A model generated the notes under the pieces. The model did no database searches, was not told where the DNA came from, and saw nothing but the letters and a program-made list of their open reading frames with translations. The position numbers and the translations under genes were made by a program. Of a DNA stretch of 64,000 bases, positions 24,426 through 32,344 are shown piece by piece. The DNA comes from Enterocloster asparagiformis. GTDB taxonomy: Bacteria > Bacillota > Clostridia > Lachnospirales > Lachnospiraceae. The first letter of the stretch is position 1. Each line of letters begins with the position of its first letter. The DNA is taken from assembly GCA_018380885.1 (NCBI GenBank), contig JAGZSY010000016.1, positions 59,284 to 123,283 on the forward strand. Direction: 5' to 3'.

Positions 24426-26350
24426 CACTTACCTCCGTTGCCGCCCGGCTTCGCGCCCAGATGCACGTAGCTGGTCTTGGCCGGATTCGCGGTTCCCAGA
24501 TGGACATAGCCTGAGGGCTTTTCCTTTCCCGCCGTCATCACGCCCTTTAGAGGCACGGCTCCGCTGCCCAGATGGGCGCTCGCGGCCACCTCCGGGGACT
24601 CGTCCTCGCCGCCCACGTAAAGGGCATCGCCGCTCTCCTCCAGCAGGGAGTGGCACAGCTTGGTCAGCGTGGTCTTGGTCTCGGCCGTGGTCTCGCCCAG
24701 CAGCCCCGCGATCTCCTGGGCTACCATCATCTGCTTGTGAATGACCTTCTGGGCCAGATCGATGGTCTCCAGCTTGCGCTCGTAGTCCTCCCTGGCCTGC
24801 TCCTCCTCCTTGGTGATGTCGATAAAGGTGGCTAAAACTGCATTTTCCTTCTCAATGTAAACGATATTCTGCAAAGTGGACAGCTTATATTCCGGATAAT
24901 TCACACGTTTGCCGTGGATGTTCTGATGGGTGTTGAACACCCACTGGAAATCCACCGGGTCGATGAACTCGTAGAGGTACATCTGCAGCGCCTCGGTGCG
25001 GGTCTTGCCGAAATATTTCTCGCCCACGTTGGAGTATTCCCTGATCTTCATTTCCTCGTCCACGATCAGCACGATGTTGGGGGAGGTCTCCATCACCAGA
25101 TTGGCCATGGACTCCGCCTTCTCGTGCATAAAGGGGATGCACATGCTGACCTCCGCCTTGTGCTGATACACGGCGATGGCCTTCTCCCGGCAGGTGGGGT
25201 ATCCGCAGGCGCCGCAGTTGAGCTCGTCCTCCGGGCGCACCTTGTTGGTCATGCGCAGGATGGCGCGGATCTCCTCCTCCGACGGCTGTGGTTCTCTGGG
25301 GGAGTGGTCCTCAAAGTGCTTGGCGAAGCTGACCTTCTCCCAGACGGGCTCCATGACCCGCGCCTCCACCGGCTCCCTGGCGATGGTTTCCTCCATATCC
25401 AGCTTCACTTTAAACCTGGAAATGGTCTCGTCGTTCACCGTGGGGCCTTTGATGCAGCCGCCCGAGCACATGTTCATCTCGATAAAGCAGCCCTTGATCT
25501 CGCCCCTGGCCATGCTCTTGCACAGGTCGATACAGTTCTGCACGCCGTGGACGTAAAATTTGCGGTAATTGTCCGTCTGCTTCTCCGTGGCAAGCACGGA
25601 ATTTACCACGCCGTTGGTCACCGGGTACAGGCGGTTCACCCTGGGGTCAAAGCGGGTGAAGGGCTTGTCCTCGCAGTCCGAAATTTCAATTTCTTCCTCC
25701 TCCAGCCACTGGCTGATGTCGTTGAAATTCAGGACAGCGTCGATACAGGTCTCGTGGCGTGGGTCCTGGGCCTCCTTCTTCTTGGCGATGCAGGGACCTA
25801 AAAATACCACCTTGACCTGGCTTCCCAGCTCCTCCTTGAGCAGCAGACCGTGGGCGATCATGGGTGAAACCACCGGAGCCAGATACTCCACCAGCTGCGG
25901 ATAATAGATCTCGATCAGGTCGTTGACGCTGGGGCAGCAGGTGGTGATGATGTTCTCCATCCTGTGCTCCGCAAGCAGCTTCGCGTACTCCGCAGTCACA
26001 AACGCCGCGCCCTCGGAGGTCTCGCGCACGTCCTCAAAGCCCAGGCGCATAAGCGCGGACCGGACCTGTCCGATGGTCTTATATTTCAGCAAACCCATGA
26101 AGGAGGGCGCGATGGACACCACCACCCGCTCCCCCGCGGCTATGTATCTCTTTACCTTGTTTAAATCGCTGTTGAGCGTTTTGGCCGACTGGGGACAGAT
26201 GCGCAGGCAGTGTCCGCAGAGAATGCATTTGTCCGGCATAATCACGGCCCGCTCGTCCTTTACCTGGATGGCCTTGACCTCGCAGTAGCGGACGCACTTG
26301 TAACAGTGTTTGCACTTGGTGGCTTTAAAATCGATGATTCCCATGCTCAT
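24425..26350 (-). CDS. PAS-domain [FeFe]-hydrogenase, putative H2/redox sensor (HydS type)
   Basis: 641 aa. Domains in order: two 4Fe-4S clusters (CKHCYKCVRYCEVKAI; CILCGHCLRICPQSAK), an H-cluster domain (L1 TTCCPSVNDLI, L2 FLGPCIAKKKEA, L3 EMNMCSGGCIKGP), a further Fe-S motif LNCGACGYPTCREKA, a PAS domain (about residues 410-520, ETSPNIVLIVDEEMKIREYS), a helical region (EEQAREDYERKLETIDLA), and a low-complexity tail with three HLG repeats. This is the architecture of sensory group C hydrogenases. It sits between the thioredoxin-like ferredoxin gene and the phosphatase gene, with 1-nt junctions, so signal transfer from H-cluster or PAS to the phosphatase is likely (inference). Confidence 0.92.
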   Translation of the reverse strand: MSMGIIDFKATKCKHCYKCVRYCEVKAIQVKDERAVIMPDKCILCGHCLRICPQSAKTLNSDLNKVKRYIAAGERVVVSIAPSFMGLLKYKTIGQVRSALMRLGFEDVRETSEGAAFVTAEYAKLLAEHRMENIITTCCPSVNDLIEIYYPQLVEYLAPVVSPMIAHGLLLKEELGSQVKVVFLGPCIAKKKEAQDPRHETCIDAVLNFNDISQWLEEEEIEISDCEDKPFTRFDPRVNRLYPVTNGVVNSVLATEKQTDNYRKFYVHGVQNCIDLCKSMARGEIKGCFIEMNMCSGGCIKGPTVNDETISRFKVKLDMEETIAREPVEARVMEPVWEKVSFAKHFEDHSPREPQPSEEEIRAILRMTNKVRPEDELNCGACGYPTCREKAIAVYQHKAEVSMCIPFMHEKAESMANLVMETSPNIVLIVDEEMKIREYSNVGEKYFGKTRTEALQMYLYEFIDPVDFQWVFNTHQNIHGKRVNYPEYKLSTLQNIVYIEKENAVLATFIDITKEEEQAREDYERKLETIDLAQKVIHKQMMVAQEIAGLLGETTAETKTTLTKLCHSLLEESGDALYVGGEDESPEVAASAHLGSGAVPLKGVMTAGKEKPSGYVHLGTANPAKTSYVHLGAKPGGNGGK

Positions 26351-26351
26351 G

Positions 26352-26591
26352 TCACAGTCTCCCTAAAATTTCGTTTTGAAAGAACTCCTCCGTATCCTCC
26401 GGTTTCAGTGAAAACAGCTGGTCCTCCACCGTAACGCAAACGCCGTGGTCACAGTTGCCGCTGCAAAACGAACCGTTTAAATCCACCTTGTCCGCCAGGC
26501 CGTTCTGCGCCACCAGCTGCTGCATTTTCTCGATAATCTCTCTGGAGCCCTTTAAATGACAGGCGCTGCCGATACAAATTGTAACTTTCAT
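26352..26591 (-). CDS. Thioredoxin-like [2Fe-2S] ferredoxin (NuoE-like)
   Basis: 79 aa. Four cysteines in the pattern CIGSACHLKG ... GSFCSGNCDHGVCV fit the thioredoxin-fold [2Fe-2S] ferredoxin found as the C-terminal part of NuoE/HydC-type proteins; the N-terminal helical domain is absent. First gene of the sensory hydrogenase operon, 1 nt before the next. It probably passes electrons to or from the PAS-hydrogenase. Confidence 0.85.
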   Translation of the reverse strand: MKVTICIGSACHLKGSREIIEKMQQLVAQNGLADKVDLNGSFCSGNCDHGVCVTVEDQLFSLKPEDTEEFFQNEILGRL

Positions 26592-26656
26592 CCCTTATTT
26601 CCTCCGCTTTTTGATCGTTAATCTGCTTCCTGGGGTGACCCCAAAAATATGTTTCT

Positions 26657-26685
26657 ATTATCGCACATTGTGAACTTTATATCAA
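26657..26685 (-). promoter_or_regulatory. Sensory hydrogenase operon promoter with Rex-like box
   Basis: Minus-strand TTGATA (26680-26685), 17-bp spacer, GATAAT (26657-26662). TTGTGAA-N4-ATATCAA at 26668-26685 covers the spacer and -35 and matches the Rex consensus at 11 of 14 positions; binding there would block RNA polymerase. Confidence 0.55.
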
Positions 26686-26738
26686 CACCAATTCCGCCGG
26701 GGATTGGAAATATTTTATGGTAAACAGCGCCGTTCTGT

Positions 26739-26746
26739 GCTATAGT
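26739..26746 (+). promoter_or_regulatory. Promoter of the NMT1-type ABC operon
   Basis: Extended -10 TGCTATAGT ends at 26746, with no strong -35. Transcription would start near 26753, only a few bases before the structured leader. Confidence 0.55.
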
Positions 26747-26757
26747 AAAGCTATTCG

Positions 26758-26845
26758 TTCTCACCCTGAAGCGTGGCTGAGGGGGAAGGCGAGGCACGGC
26801 ATTCACGCGCCCTGACTTTTTCGCTGCCCTCTTGCAGGGTGAGAA
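26758..26845 (+). promoter_or_regulatory. Structured 5' leader of the ABC operon
   Basis: TTCTCACCCTG (26758-26768) pairs perfectly with CAGGGTGAGAA (26835-26845), closing a 66-nt GC-rich interior that can form further helices (GCGTG with CACGC; GAGGG with CCCTC). The ribosome-binding site AAGGAAAGGAG follows 6 nt later. The compact closed structure at the very 5' end looks like a riboswitch or other cis-regulatory RNA. It does not show the core motifs of the TPP, guanidine, ZTP or xanthine classes that I could recall. Confidence 0.5.
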
Positions 26846-26870
26846 TACGGAAGGAAAGGAGAACGTAATT

Positions 26871-27995
26871 ATGAAAAAATCTGTATCTGTCATCATGGCC
26901 GCCCTCATGGCCGCCTCCGTACTGCTGGCGGGCTGCGGCTCCGGGAACACCGGCGCCACCACAGCGGAAACCGCCGCTGCCGAAACTACCGCCGCGGCTG
27001 AGACCACTGCGCCTGAGACCGAGGCTGAGACCACTGCCGCCGAGACCGCAAAGGAAGCGGTTCCCGCGACCCTGACCGGCGACAGCGGCGACAATTGCCA
27101 GGCTGGAGTCCGCGTCGGCTCCTTAAAGGGCCCCACCTCCATGGGACTGGTGTATCTGATGGACAAGGCCCAGAAGGGCGAGACGGAAAACCATTATGAA
27201 TTTACCATGACCGGAGCGGCGGACGAGCTGGTGGGCCAGATCGCTAACGGCGATCTGGACATCGTCCTGCTTCCCGCCAACGTTGCCAGCGTACTCTACA
27301 CCAAAACCCAGAAATATGTCACAGTCCTGGATATCAACACCCTGGGCGTGCTCTACGTGGTGGCCTCCGACGACTCCATCACCTCCATCGCCGATCTGAA
27401 GGGCAAGACCGTTTACATGACCGGCAAGGGCACCACCCCCGAGTACGTGATGAACTATCTTCTGAGCGGGAACGGACTGGCCGCGGGGGATGTGGACCTG
27501 CAGTTTAAATCCGAGGCCACCGAGGTCGCTTCCCTGCTGAAGGAGAATCCCGACGCCATCGGCGTTCTGCCCCAGCCCTTCGCCACCGCGGCCTGCGTCC
27601 AGAACGAGGCTTTAAAGCCGGTGCTGGATCTGACCGAACAGTGGAACGCCCTGAATCAGGACAGCGGCAGCATGCTGGTGACCGGCGTCACCCTGGTGCG
27701 CAGCGATTTCCTGCGCGAGAACCGCGCGCCCATCCAGATGTTCTTAGAGGACCACAAGGAGTCGGCCCAGTACGCGGTGGATCACGTGGACGAGACCGCC
27801 GAGCTGGTGGCTGCGGCGGGCATCGTGGAAAAAGCCCCCATCGCCAAGAAGGCCCTGCCCTACTGCAACATCGTGTGCATGACCGGCCAGGAGATGAAGG
27901 ACGCCCTGAGCGGATACTTAAACGTGCTGTACGAACAGGACCCCAAGTCCGTGGGCGGACAGCTGCCGGGAGATGATTTCTATTATATCCCGTAG
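26871..27995 (+). CDS. ABC transporter substrate-binding lipoprotein, NMT1/SsuA type
   Basis: 374 aa. The start at 26871 is preceded by AAGGAAAGGAG. A lipoprotein signal ends at the lipobox LLAGC (about residue 20), followed by a Thr/Glu/Ala-rich linker of about 40 residues. The mature part has the NMT1/THI5-like fold: GSLKGPTSMGLVYLMD, DIVLLPANVASVLYTKT, ITSIADLKGKTVYMTGKG, LKENPDAIGVLPQPFAT. The family binds sulfonates, pyrimidine precursors, nitrate or other small ligands; this one is unassigned. A permease and an ATPase gene follow. Confidence 0.88.
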   Translation: MKKSVSVIMAALMAASVLLAGCGSGNTGATTAETAAAETTAAAETTAPETEAETTAAETAKEAVPATLTGDSGDNCQAGVRVGSLKGPTSMGLVYLMDKAQKGETENHYEFTMTGAADELVGQIANGDLDIVLLPANVASVLYTKTQKYVTVLDINTLGVLYVVASDDSITSIADLKGKTVYMTGKGTTPEYVMNYLLSGNGLAAGDVDLQFKSEATEVASLLKENPDAIGVLPQPFATAACVQNEALKPVLDLTEQWNALNQDSGSMLVTGVTLVRSDFLRENRAPIQMFLEDHKESAQYAVDHVDETAELVAAAGIVEKAPIAKKALPYCNIVCMTGQEMKDALSGYLNVLYEQDPKSVGGQLPGDDFYYIP

Positions 27996-28009
27996 GTGAG
28001 GAACACAAA

Positions 28010-28051
28010 AAAGAGGCCGCGGCGGCTTTCAGTAAGCGCAGCGGCCTCTTT
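28010..28051 (+). terminator. Intercistronic hairpin after the binding-protein gene
   Basis: Eleven-pair stem AAAGAGGCCGC / GCGGCCTCTTT (28010-28020 with 28041-28051), followed by a weak T tract. Likely a partial terminator or mRNA stabiliser that gives more binding protein than permease. Confidence 0.65.
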
Positions 28052-28058
28052 CGTTGAA

Positions 28059-28235
28059 CGCGGGCGGGCATGGCGCGGCGAAATTCCAGCGCCCCAGGGC
28101 GCACGCCCCGGCTGCTCTCGCCGCGGCCGCGGGCAGGCATAGCGCGGCGTCATTCACACGCCCTGGCGAGCGCCGCAACCGCTCTCGCGGCCGCCGCGGG
28201 CGGGCATGGCGCTGGGATATTTCGCCGCGCCCCAT
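28059..28235. repeat. Three imperfect ~68-bp GC-rich repeats
   Basis: Units begin with CGCGGGCRGGCATRGCGC at 28059, 28128 and 28195 (spacings 69 and 67 bp). The second contains CATTCACACGCCCTG, closely matching CATTCACGCGCCCTG inside the leader at about 26800. No coding pattern. This fills the 259-bp gap between binding protein and permease. Confidence 0.6.
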
Positions 28236-28254
28236 TGATAAAGGAGGACAAACC

Positions 28255-29049
28255 ATGTTTCATACCACAGGAAGGGGGCCGGCCTCAGCGCCGGTGCTGA
28301 GAAAAGCCGCCGTATGGCTCTTCTGGATCGCGCTGTGGCAGTTTGCCGCGGACCTGGTGCACAATCCCATTATATTTGTGGGACCCCTGGAGATGCTGCG
28401 CTCCCTGGGGGAGCAGTTCTTTGAGGCCGGCTTCTGGCTGACCATCGGACACTCCTTCGGCAAGATCAGCCTGGGCTTTTTAGGCGCCTTCGCCTCCGGC
28501 CTGCTCCTGGGCAGCCTGGCCTACTGCGTGCCCTTTGCCGGGGAGCTGCTGGAGCCCTTCATGTCCCTGATCCGCTCCATCCCCGTGGCATCCTTCGTGA
28601 TCCTGGCCCTGATCTGGATCGGCTCCGGCAGCCTGTCCGTTTTCATCTCCTACCTGGTGGTTCTGCCCATGGTTTACGTGAACACCATCGCTGGCCTTTC
28701 TTCCACCGATCCCAAGCTGCTGGAGATGGCCCGGGTGTTCCACATGACCGGCCTGAAAAAGATCCGCTACATCTACGTCCCGGCCCTTATGCCCTACCTG
28801 GTCAGCGGCTGCAAAACCGCACTGGGCATGAGCTGGAAATCCGGCATCGCCGCGGAGGTCATCGGCATCCCCTCCAGCTCCATCGGGGAACAGCTCTACT
28901 ATTCCAAGCTCTACCTGGACACCGCCGGGCTGTTCGCCTGGACCTTTGTGATCGTGATTGTCAGCGCGGTGTTTGAACAGTTGTTTTTGTTTCTGCTGAA
29001 ACGCTTTTGGCGAAAGCCAGGACAGCCCGCGGGAGGTGCCGGCGTATGA
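28255..29049 (+). CDS. ABC transporter permease, SsuC/TauC type
   Basis: 264 aa with five to six predicted transmembrane segments and the BPD-transporter EAA region (AGLSSTDPKLLEMARVFHMTG, then KKIRYIYVPALMPYLVSG), normal for nitrate/sulfonate-type permeases. The start at 28255 has AAAGGAGG seven bases upstream; the frame is open further upstream but that part overlaps the GC-rich repeats. Its stop overlaps the ATPase start (ATGA). Confidence 0.9.
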   Translation: MFHTTGRGPASAPVLRKAAVWLFWIALWQFAADLVHNPIIFVGPLEMLRSLGEQFFEAGFWLTIGHSFGKISLGFLGAFASGLLLGSLAYCVPFAGELLEPFMSLIRSIPVASFVILALIWIGSGSLSVFISYLVVLPMVYVNTIAGLSSTDPKLLEMARVFHMTGLKKIRYIYVPALMPYLVSGCKTALGMSWKSGIAAEVIGIPSSSIGEQLYYSKLYLDTAGLFAWTFVIVIVSAVFEQLFLFLLKRFWRKPGQPAGGAGV

Positions 29050-29651
29050 AGATAAGCCTGAATGAAATTACAAAAATTTACAATTCAAAATTGGTGCTGG
29101 ACCACATAAGCCTCACCTTCTCCGACGACGCGCCCTGCTGCCTCATGGGGCCATCCGGCTCCGGGAAAACCACGCTGCTGCGGGTTCTCCTGGGCCTGGA
29201 GCGCCCGGACGGGGGCTCATTTTCCGTCACCGGCAAGGAGGGCAAGGAGCTCACGGGCCAGGCAAGGTTTTCCGCGGTCTTTCAGGAGGACAGGCTCTGC
29301 GAGGCCTTCACCCCGCTGGAGAACATCCAGATGGTCACCGGCCGTTTCCTTTCCGTAGAACAGATCAGAAGGGAGCTGGCCCGCCTGCTGCCCCCGGAGT
29401 GCTTCGACCGCCCGGTGTGGACCATGAGCGGCGGCATGAAGCGGCGCACCGCCATCTGCCGGGCCGTGCTGGCCCAGTCCCAGGCGATTCTCATGGACGA
29501 GCCCTTCACCGGCTTGGACGAGGACAACCGGCGGCTGGCCATCCGTTACATCCGCGAGAAGGCCGCCGGACGCCTGCTGATCCTGACCACTCATCAGGAG
29601 GAGGACGTGGAGCTGATCGGCGGCAGGCTGATCCGTCTGCGCGGAAGCTGA
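29046..29651 (+). CDS. ABC transporter ATP-binding protein, SsuB type
   Basis: 201 aa, short for the family. Walker A GPSGSGKTT, Q-loop AVFQEDRL, signature MSGGMKRR (the usual LSGGQ is degenerate), Walker B ILMDEPFTGLD and the switch His in LTTHQ. Energises the NMT1-type importer. Only about 24 bp separates it from the convergent MATE gene. Confidence 0.92.
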   Translation: MKISLNEITKIYNSKLVLDHISLTFSDDAPCCLMGPSGSGKTTLLRVLLGLERPDGGSFSVTGKEGKELTGQARFSAVFQEDRLCEAFTPLENIQMVTGRFLSVEQIRRELARLLPPECFDRPVWTMSGGMKRRTAICRAVLAQSQAILMDEPFTGLDEDNRRLAIRYIREKAAGRLLILTTHQEEDVELIGGRLIRLRGS

Positions 29652-29674
29652 GGATTCCCGCAAGGACGCCTCAC

Positions 29675-31030
29675 TTATTCCAGACCGCGCTCAAAGCGGT
29701 GATAAATGTAGAGCGAAACGGCCACGTTGATCAAATCGGCGGCAATCTGCGACCAGACGATGCCGTATATCCCAAACAGGTGGTTGAGCAGAAACAGCAT
29801 GGGAATGTTCAGCACCAGCCAGCGCATTATCCCAAGGAACAGGGCCGTCCTGCCCTTGCCGAAGCCGTTAAACAGATACACCGTAAAAAAGCTCAAAAAC
29901 ATAAAGGGCGTTGCCAGACAGCGGACTCTCAGGAAGCCTGTCCCCAGGGCGATGGTCTGGGCGTCGCCTATAAACAATCCCGTTATGTGCAGCGCGAAGA
30001 TTTCGTACAGCCCGATGCTTAAGGCCGCGCAGATCAGCCCCGCCCGCCGCGAAAACGCGATGGTGTCCCGCATCCGTTTTCTGTCGCCGGAAGCGTAATT
30101 GTACGCCACAATGGGCATCATACCCTGGCAGATGCCGATCCCGATATTCAACGGCAGCCGCTCTATTTTCAGCACAATCCCGATGGCCGCCATCTGAATA
30201 TCGCCGTAGGCGGTCATCAGCCGGCCGATCACGATATAATCCAGGTCAAACAGAAACGTGGCCAGGGCCGACGGGATTCCCACATTGAAAATACTCCTGA
30301 TGCTCTCCTTCGACGGCAGCGCTCCCAGCGGGCCTCTCCTCAGCACGGAGTCCGGCCCCAGGCCGCATACCGCAAGCAGAAAATACCCGCAGGAAATGAA
30401 ATTGGACAGGCAGGTCGCCAGCCCCGCGCCCACAATTTCCTGGCCCCGCGGAAACAGCACGAACATAAAAAGCGGGTCTAACGCCACGTTTAAGAGGCCG
30501 CCCAGGGTGATTCCCACGCCCGCCTTTTTCGATTCCCCGATGCTGCGAAGCAGATTGGCGTAGGTATTGGACATGACCGTGGGGATGCCGCCCAGCACAA
30601 TCACGCAGAACGCATACTGGTTGGCGTACCGGTACGTCTCGCGGCCTGCGCCGAGAAATGTCAGGATCGGCTGCCGCAAAAGCAGCATGGTCAGAGAAAA
30701 CAGCCCGGCCAGACAGGCCGCCATCAGGACGCTGAAGCCGCTCACCCTTTTCGCCTCCCGCAGCTCGCCCTTTCCCAGCAGCCTGGATATCAGGGCGCCG
30801 CCGCCCACCCCGGCCAGGCCGGACAGGGCGATGGAGATATTGAACACGGGCAGGATGAGGGAAGCGCCGGCAACCATATACGGATTGTTGGTCTGCCCCA
30901 CAAAAAAGGTATCCGCCATATTGTAAAACAGGACGATGAGCTGGCCGATCACAGTGGGCACCGCCATATTTTTTACGGCCCTGGACACCGGCATCTTCTC
31001 AAATATTTCAGTATTTCTCGATTCCCCCAT
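29675..31030 (-). CDS. MATE-family multidrug efflux protein
   Basis: 451 aa with about 12 hydrophobic segments arranged as two homologous halves. Family features include AVPTVIGQLIVLFYNMADTFFVG in the first helix and loop (split by me as AVPTVIGQLIVLFYN and MADTFFVG) and GIGICQGMMPIVAYNYASGD in the second half. Exchanges Na+ or H+ for organic cations. Convergent with the ABC operon; its substrate and any link to neighbours are unknown. Confidence 0.9.
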   Translation of the reverse strand: MGESRNTEIFEKMPVSRAVKNMAVPTVIGQLIVLFYNMADTFFVGQTNNPYMVAGASLILPVFNISIALSGLAGVGGGALISRLLGKGELREAKRVSGFSVLMAACLAGLFSLTMLLLRQPILTFLGAGRETYRYANQYAFCVIVLGGIPTVMSNTYANLLRSIGESKKAGVGITLGGLLNVALDPLFMFVLFPRGQEIVGAGLATCLSNFISCGYFLLAVCGLGPDSVLRRGPLGALPSKESIRSIFNVGIPSALATFLFDLDYIVIGRLMTAYGDIQMAAIGIVLKIERLPLNIGIGICQGMMPIVAYNYASGDRKRMRDTIAFSRRAGLICAALSIGLYEIFALHITGLFIGDAQTIALGTGFLRVRCLATPFMFLSFFTVYLFNGFGKGRTALFLGIMRWLVLNIPMLFLLNHLFGIYGIVWSQIAADLINVAVSLYIYHRFERGLE

Positions 31031-31189
31031 AAAATCCCCCCGCTTGTCACAGACCCAAAGGACCCGGCCTGATTTGTATTCTTAAGGATTGATTCTACTA
31101 TAATTCGCTGCAGATGTAAATCCGTAGGACCTGATCAGTGGAAAAGCTTGCCGCCGCGGGAGGCATTTTCCTATATAACCATATGAAAT

Positions 31190-31243
31190 AAAAAGTGTAA
31201 TCTCCCAGCGGCTGTAATCCGACTGGGAAATTACACTTTTTTT
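31190..31243. terminator. Bidirectional terminator between LacI-type gene and MATE gene region
   Basis: Long stem AAAAAGTGTAATCTCCCAG / CTGGGAAATTACACTTTTT with a 14-nt loop and T tracts on both strands. On the minus strand it begins at the stop codon of the LacI-type regulator gene. Confidence 0.9.
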
Positions 31244-32252
31244 AATCCTCCTTGGGCCCGGCGCAGGATTTCCGGTACACCAGATAGCAATTTAAGTTCT
31301 GAACCTGGCTGGGCGCGCTGCCCTTCTCCAGCAAATCCAAAAGCACTCTGGCGGCCTTGATCCCTTTCTCGTAGCTGGGCTGCATCACCGTGGTCATAGG
31401 CGGCGACAGATAGCCGGCAATGGTGCTGTCGTCAAAGCCCACCACCGACACGTCCCCGGGGATCGACAGATTCAGATCCGCGGCGGCCCGGTACACAGAG
31501 GCGGCCACCGTATCGTTGAAGCCGAACACCGCCGTGACCCCCGGCCGCATGTAGAGCAGCTTTTTGGCCGCGTTCAGGGCCTCCCGCTCCGTGGCGGAAT
31601 CACAAATCTGAATGTAATCCTCGTTGACCGGGATGTTGTGATCGCTCAGCGCCTTCCGGTATCCCCGCAGCCGCGTGAAGCAGGCCCCGTTGCTCAAAGG
31701 CCCGGAGATCATCCCGATCCGGCGGTGCCCCAGGCCGATCAGATACTCCACCGCCTCGTAAGCGTACCGCTCATTGTCCACATCCACCTTGTACACCGGC
31801 TGCTCGCAGTCCCGGTAATCCCCCACCAGCACAAACTTGATGTTCCGCTCCTGGAGATACTCCACCATGTTCTCCTCCATGTTGGCGCTGAGCAGCAGTA
31901 GGCCGTCCACCTGGCGGTGGTAAAATGCCTTGGCAACGTCCTCCTTTTTCTCGTTCATCATCAGCAGCAGGTGGTATTCCCGCTCCTTGAGGGCGTCGCA
32001 GACGCCCATGAGCACCTCGGAATAAAACGAGCTCTGAAAGAAATATTCCGGCGTGTGGCTGACCAGCACGCCGATGGTTTTGGACCGCCCGCTGACCATC
32101 TCCCGCGCAATGGCGTTGGGATAATAGTCCACGGCCGCCTTCTCGACCTTTTCCCTTGTCTCCGGGCTGCAGTAGCCGCTGTTGTTCAAGACCCTGGAAA
32201 CAGTGGAAACACTGACCCCGGCTTCCTTTGCTATATCACGGATTGTTTTCAT
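31242..32252 (-). CDS. LacI-family transcriptional regulator
   Basis: 336 aa. The N-terminal HTH MKTIRDIAKEAGVSVSTVSR and VLNNSGYCSPETREKV are followed by a periplasmic-binding-type sensor domain (KTIGVLVSHTPEYFF; GHRRIGMISGP; VVGFDDSTIAGYLSPPMTTV). The start at 32252 is set by the HTH. Last gene of the ribose-type ABC cluster and probably its repressor; likely operator sites with a central AACGTTTC lie at 37575-37586 and 37811-37822. Confidence 0.92.
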   Translation of the reverse strand: MKTIRDIAKEAGVSVSTVSRVLNNSGYCSPETREKVEKAAVDYYPNAIAREMVSGRSKTIGVLVSHTPEYFFQSSFYSEVLMGVCDALKEREYHLLLMMNEKKEDVAKAFYHRQVDGLLLLSANMEENMVEYLQERNIKFVLVGDYRDCEQPVYKVDVDNERYAYEAVEYLIGLGHRRIGMISGPLSNGACFTRLRGYRKALSDHNIPVNEDYIQICDSATEREALNAAKKLLYMRPGVTAVFGFNDTVAASVYRAAADLNLSIPGDVSVVGFDDSTIAGYLSPPMTTVMQPSYEKGIKAARVLLDLLEKGSAPSQVQNLNCYLVYRKSCAGPKED

Positions 32253-32344
32253 TTCCGCTCTCCGTTTCTCTGAAAATTGCGTATATTTAAAATATAGCAT
32301 AAGCCCCCGGGAAAGTCTACCTTAGCCCCTCGGCCAAAACGGCC

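Noticed and set aside
26758..26845. TPP, ZTP, guanidine or xanthine (NMT1-motif) riboswitch
   Set aside because: The recalled core motifs of these classes were not found; kept only as an unassigned structured leader.
26618..27166. Minus-strand Ala/Val/Ser-rich open frame
   Set aside because: Antisense of the binding-protein linker and leader; composition reflects the Thr/Glu/Ala codons read backwards.
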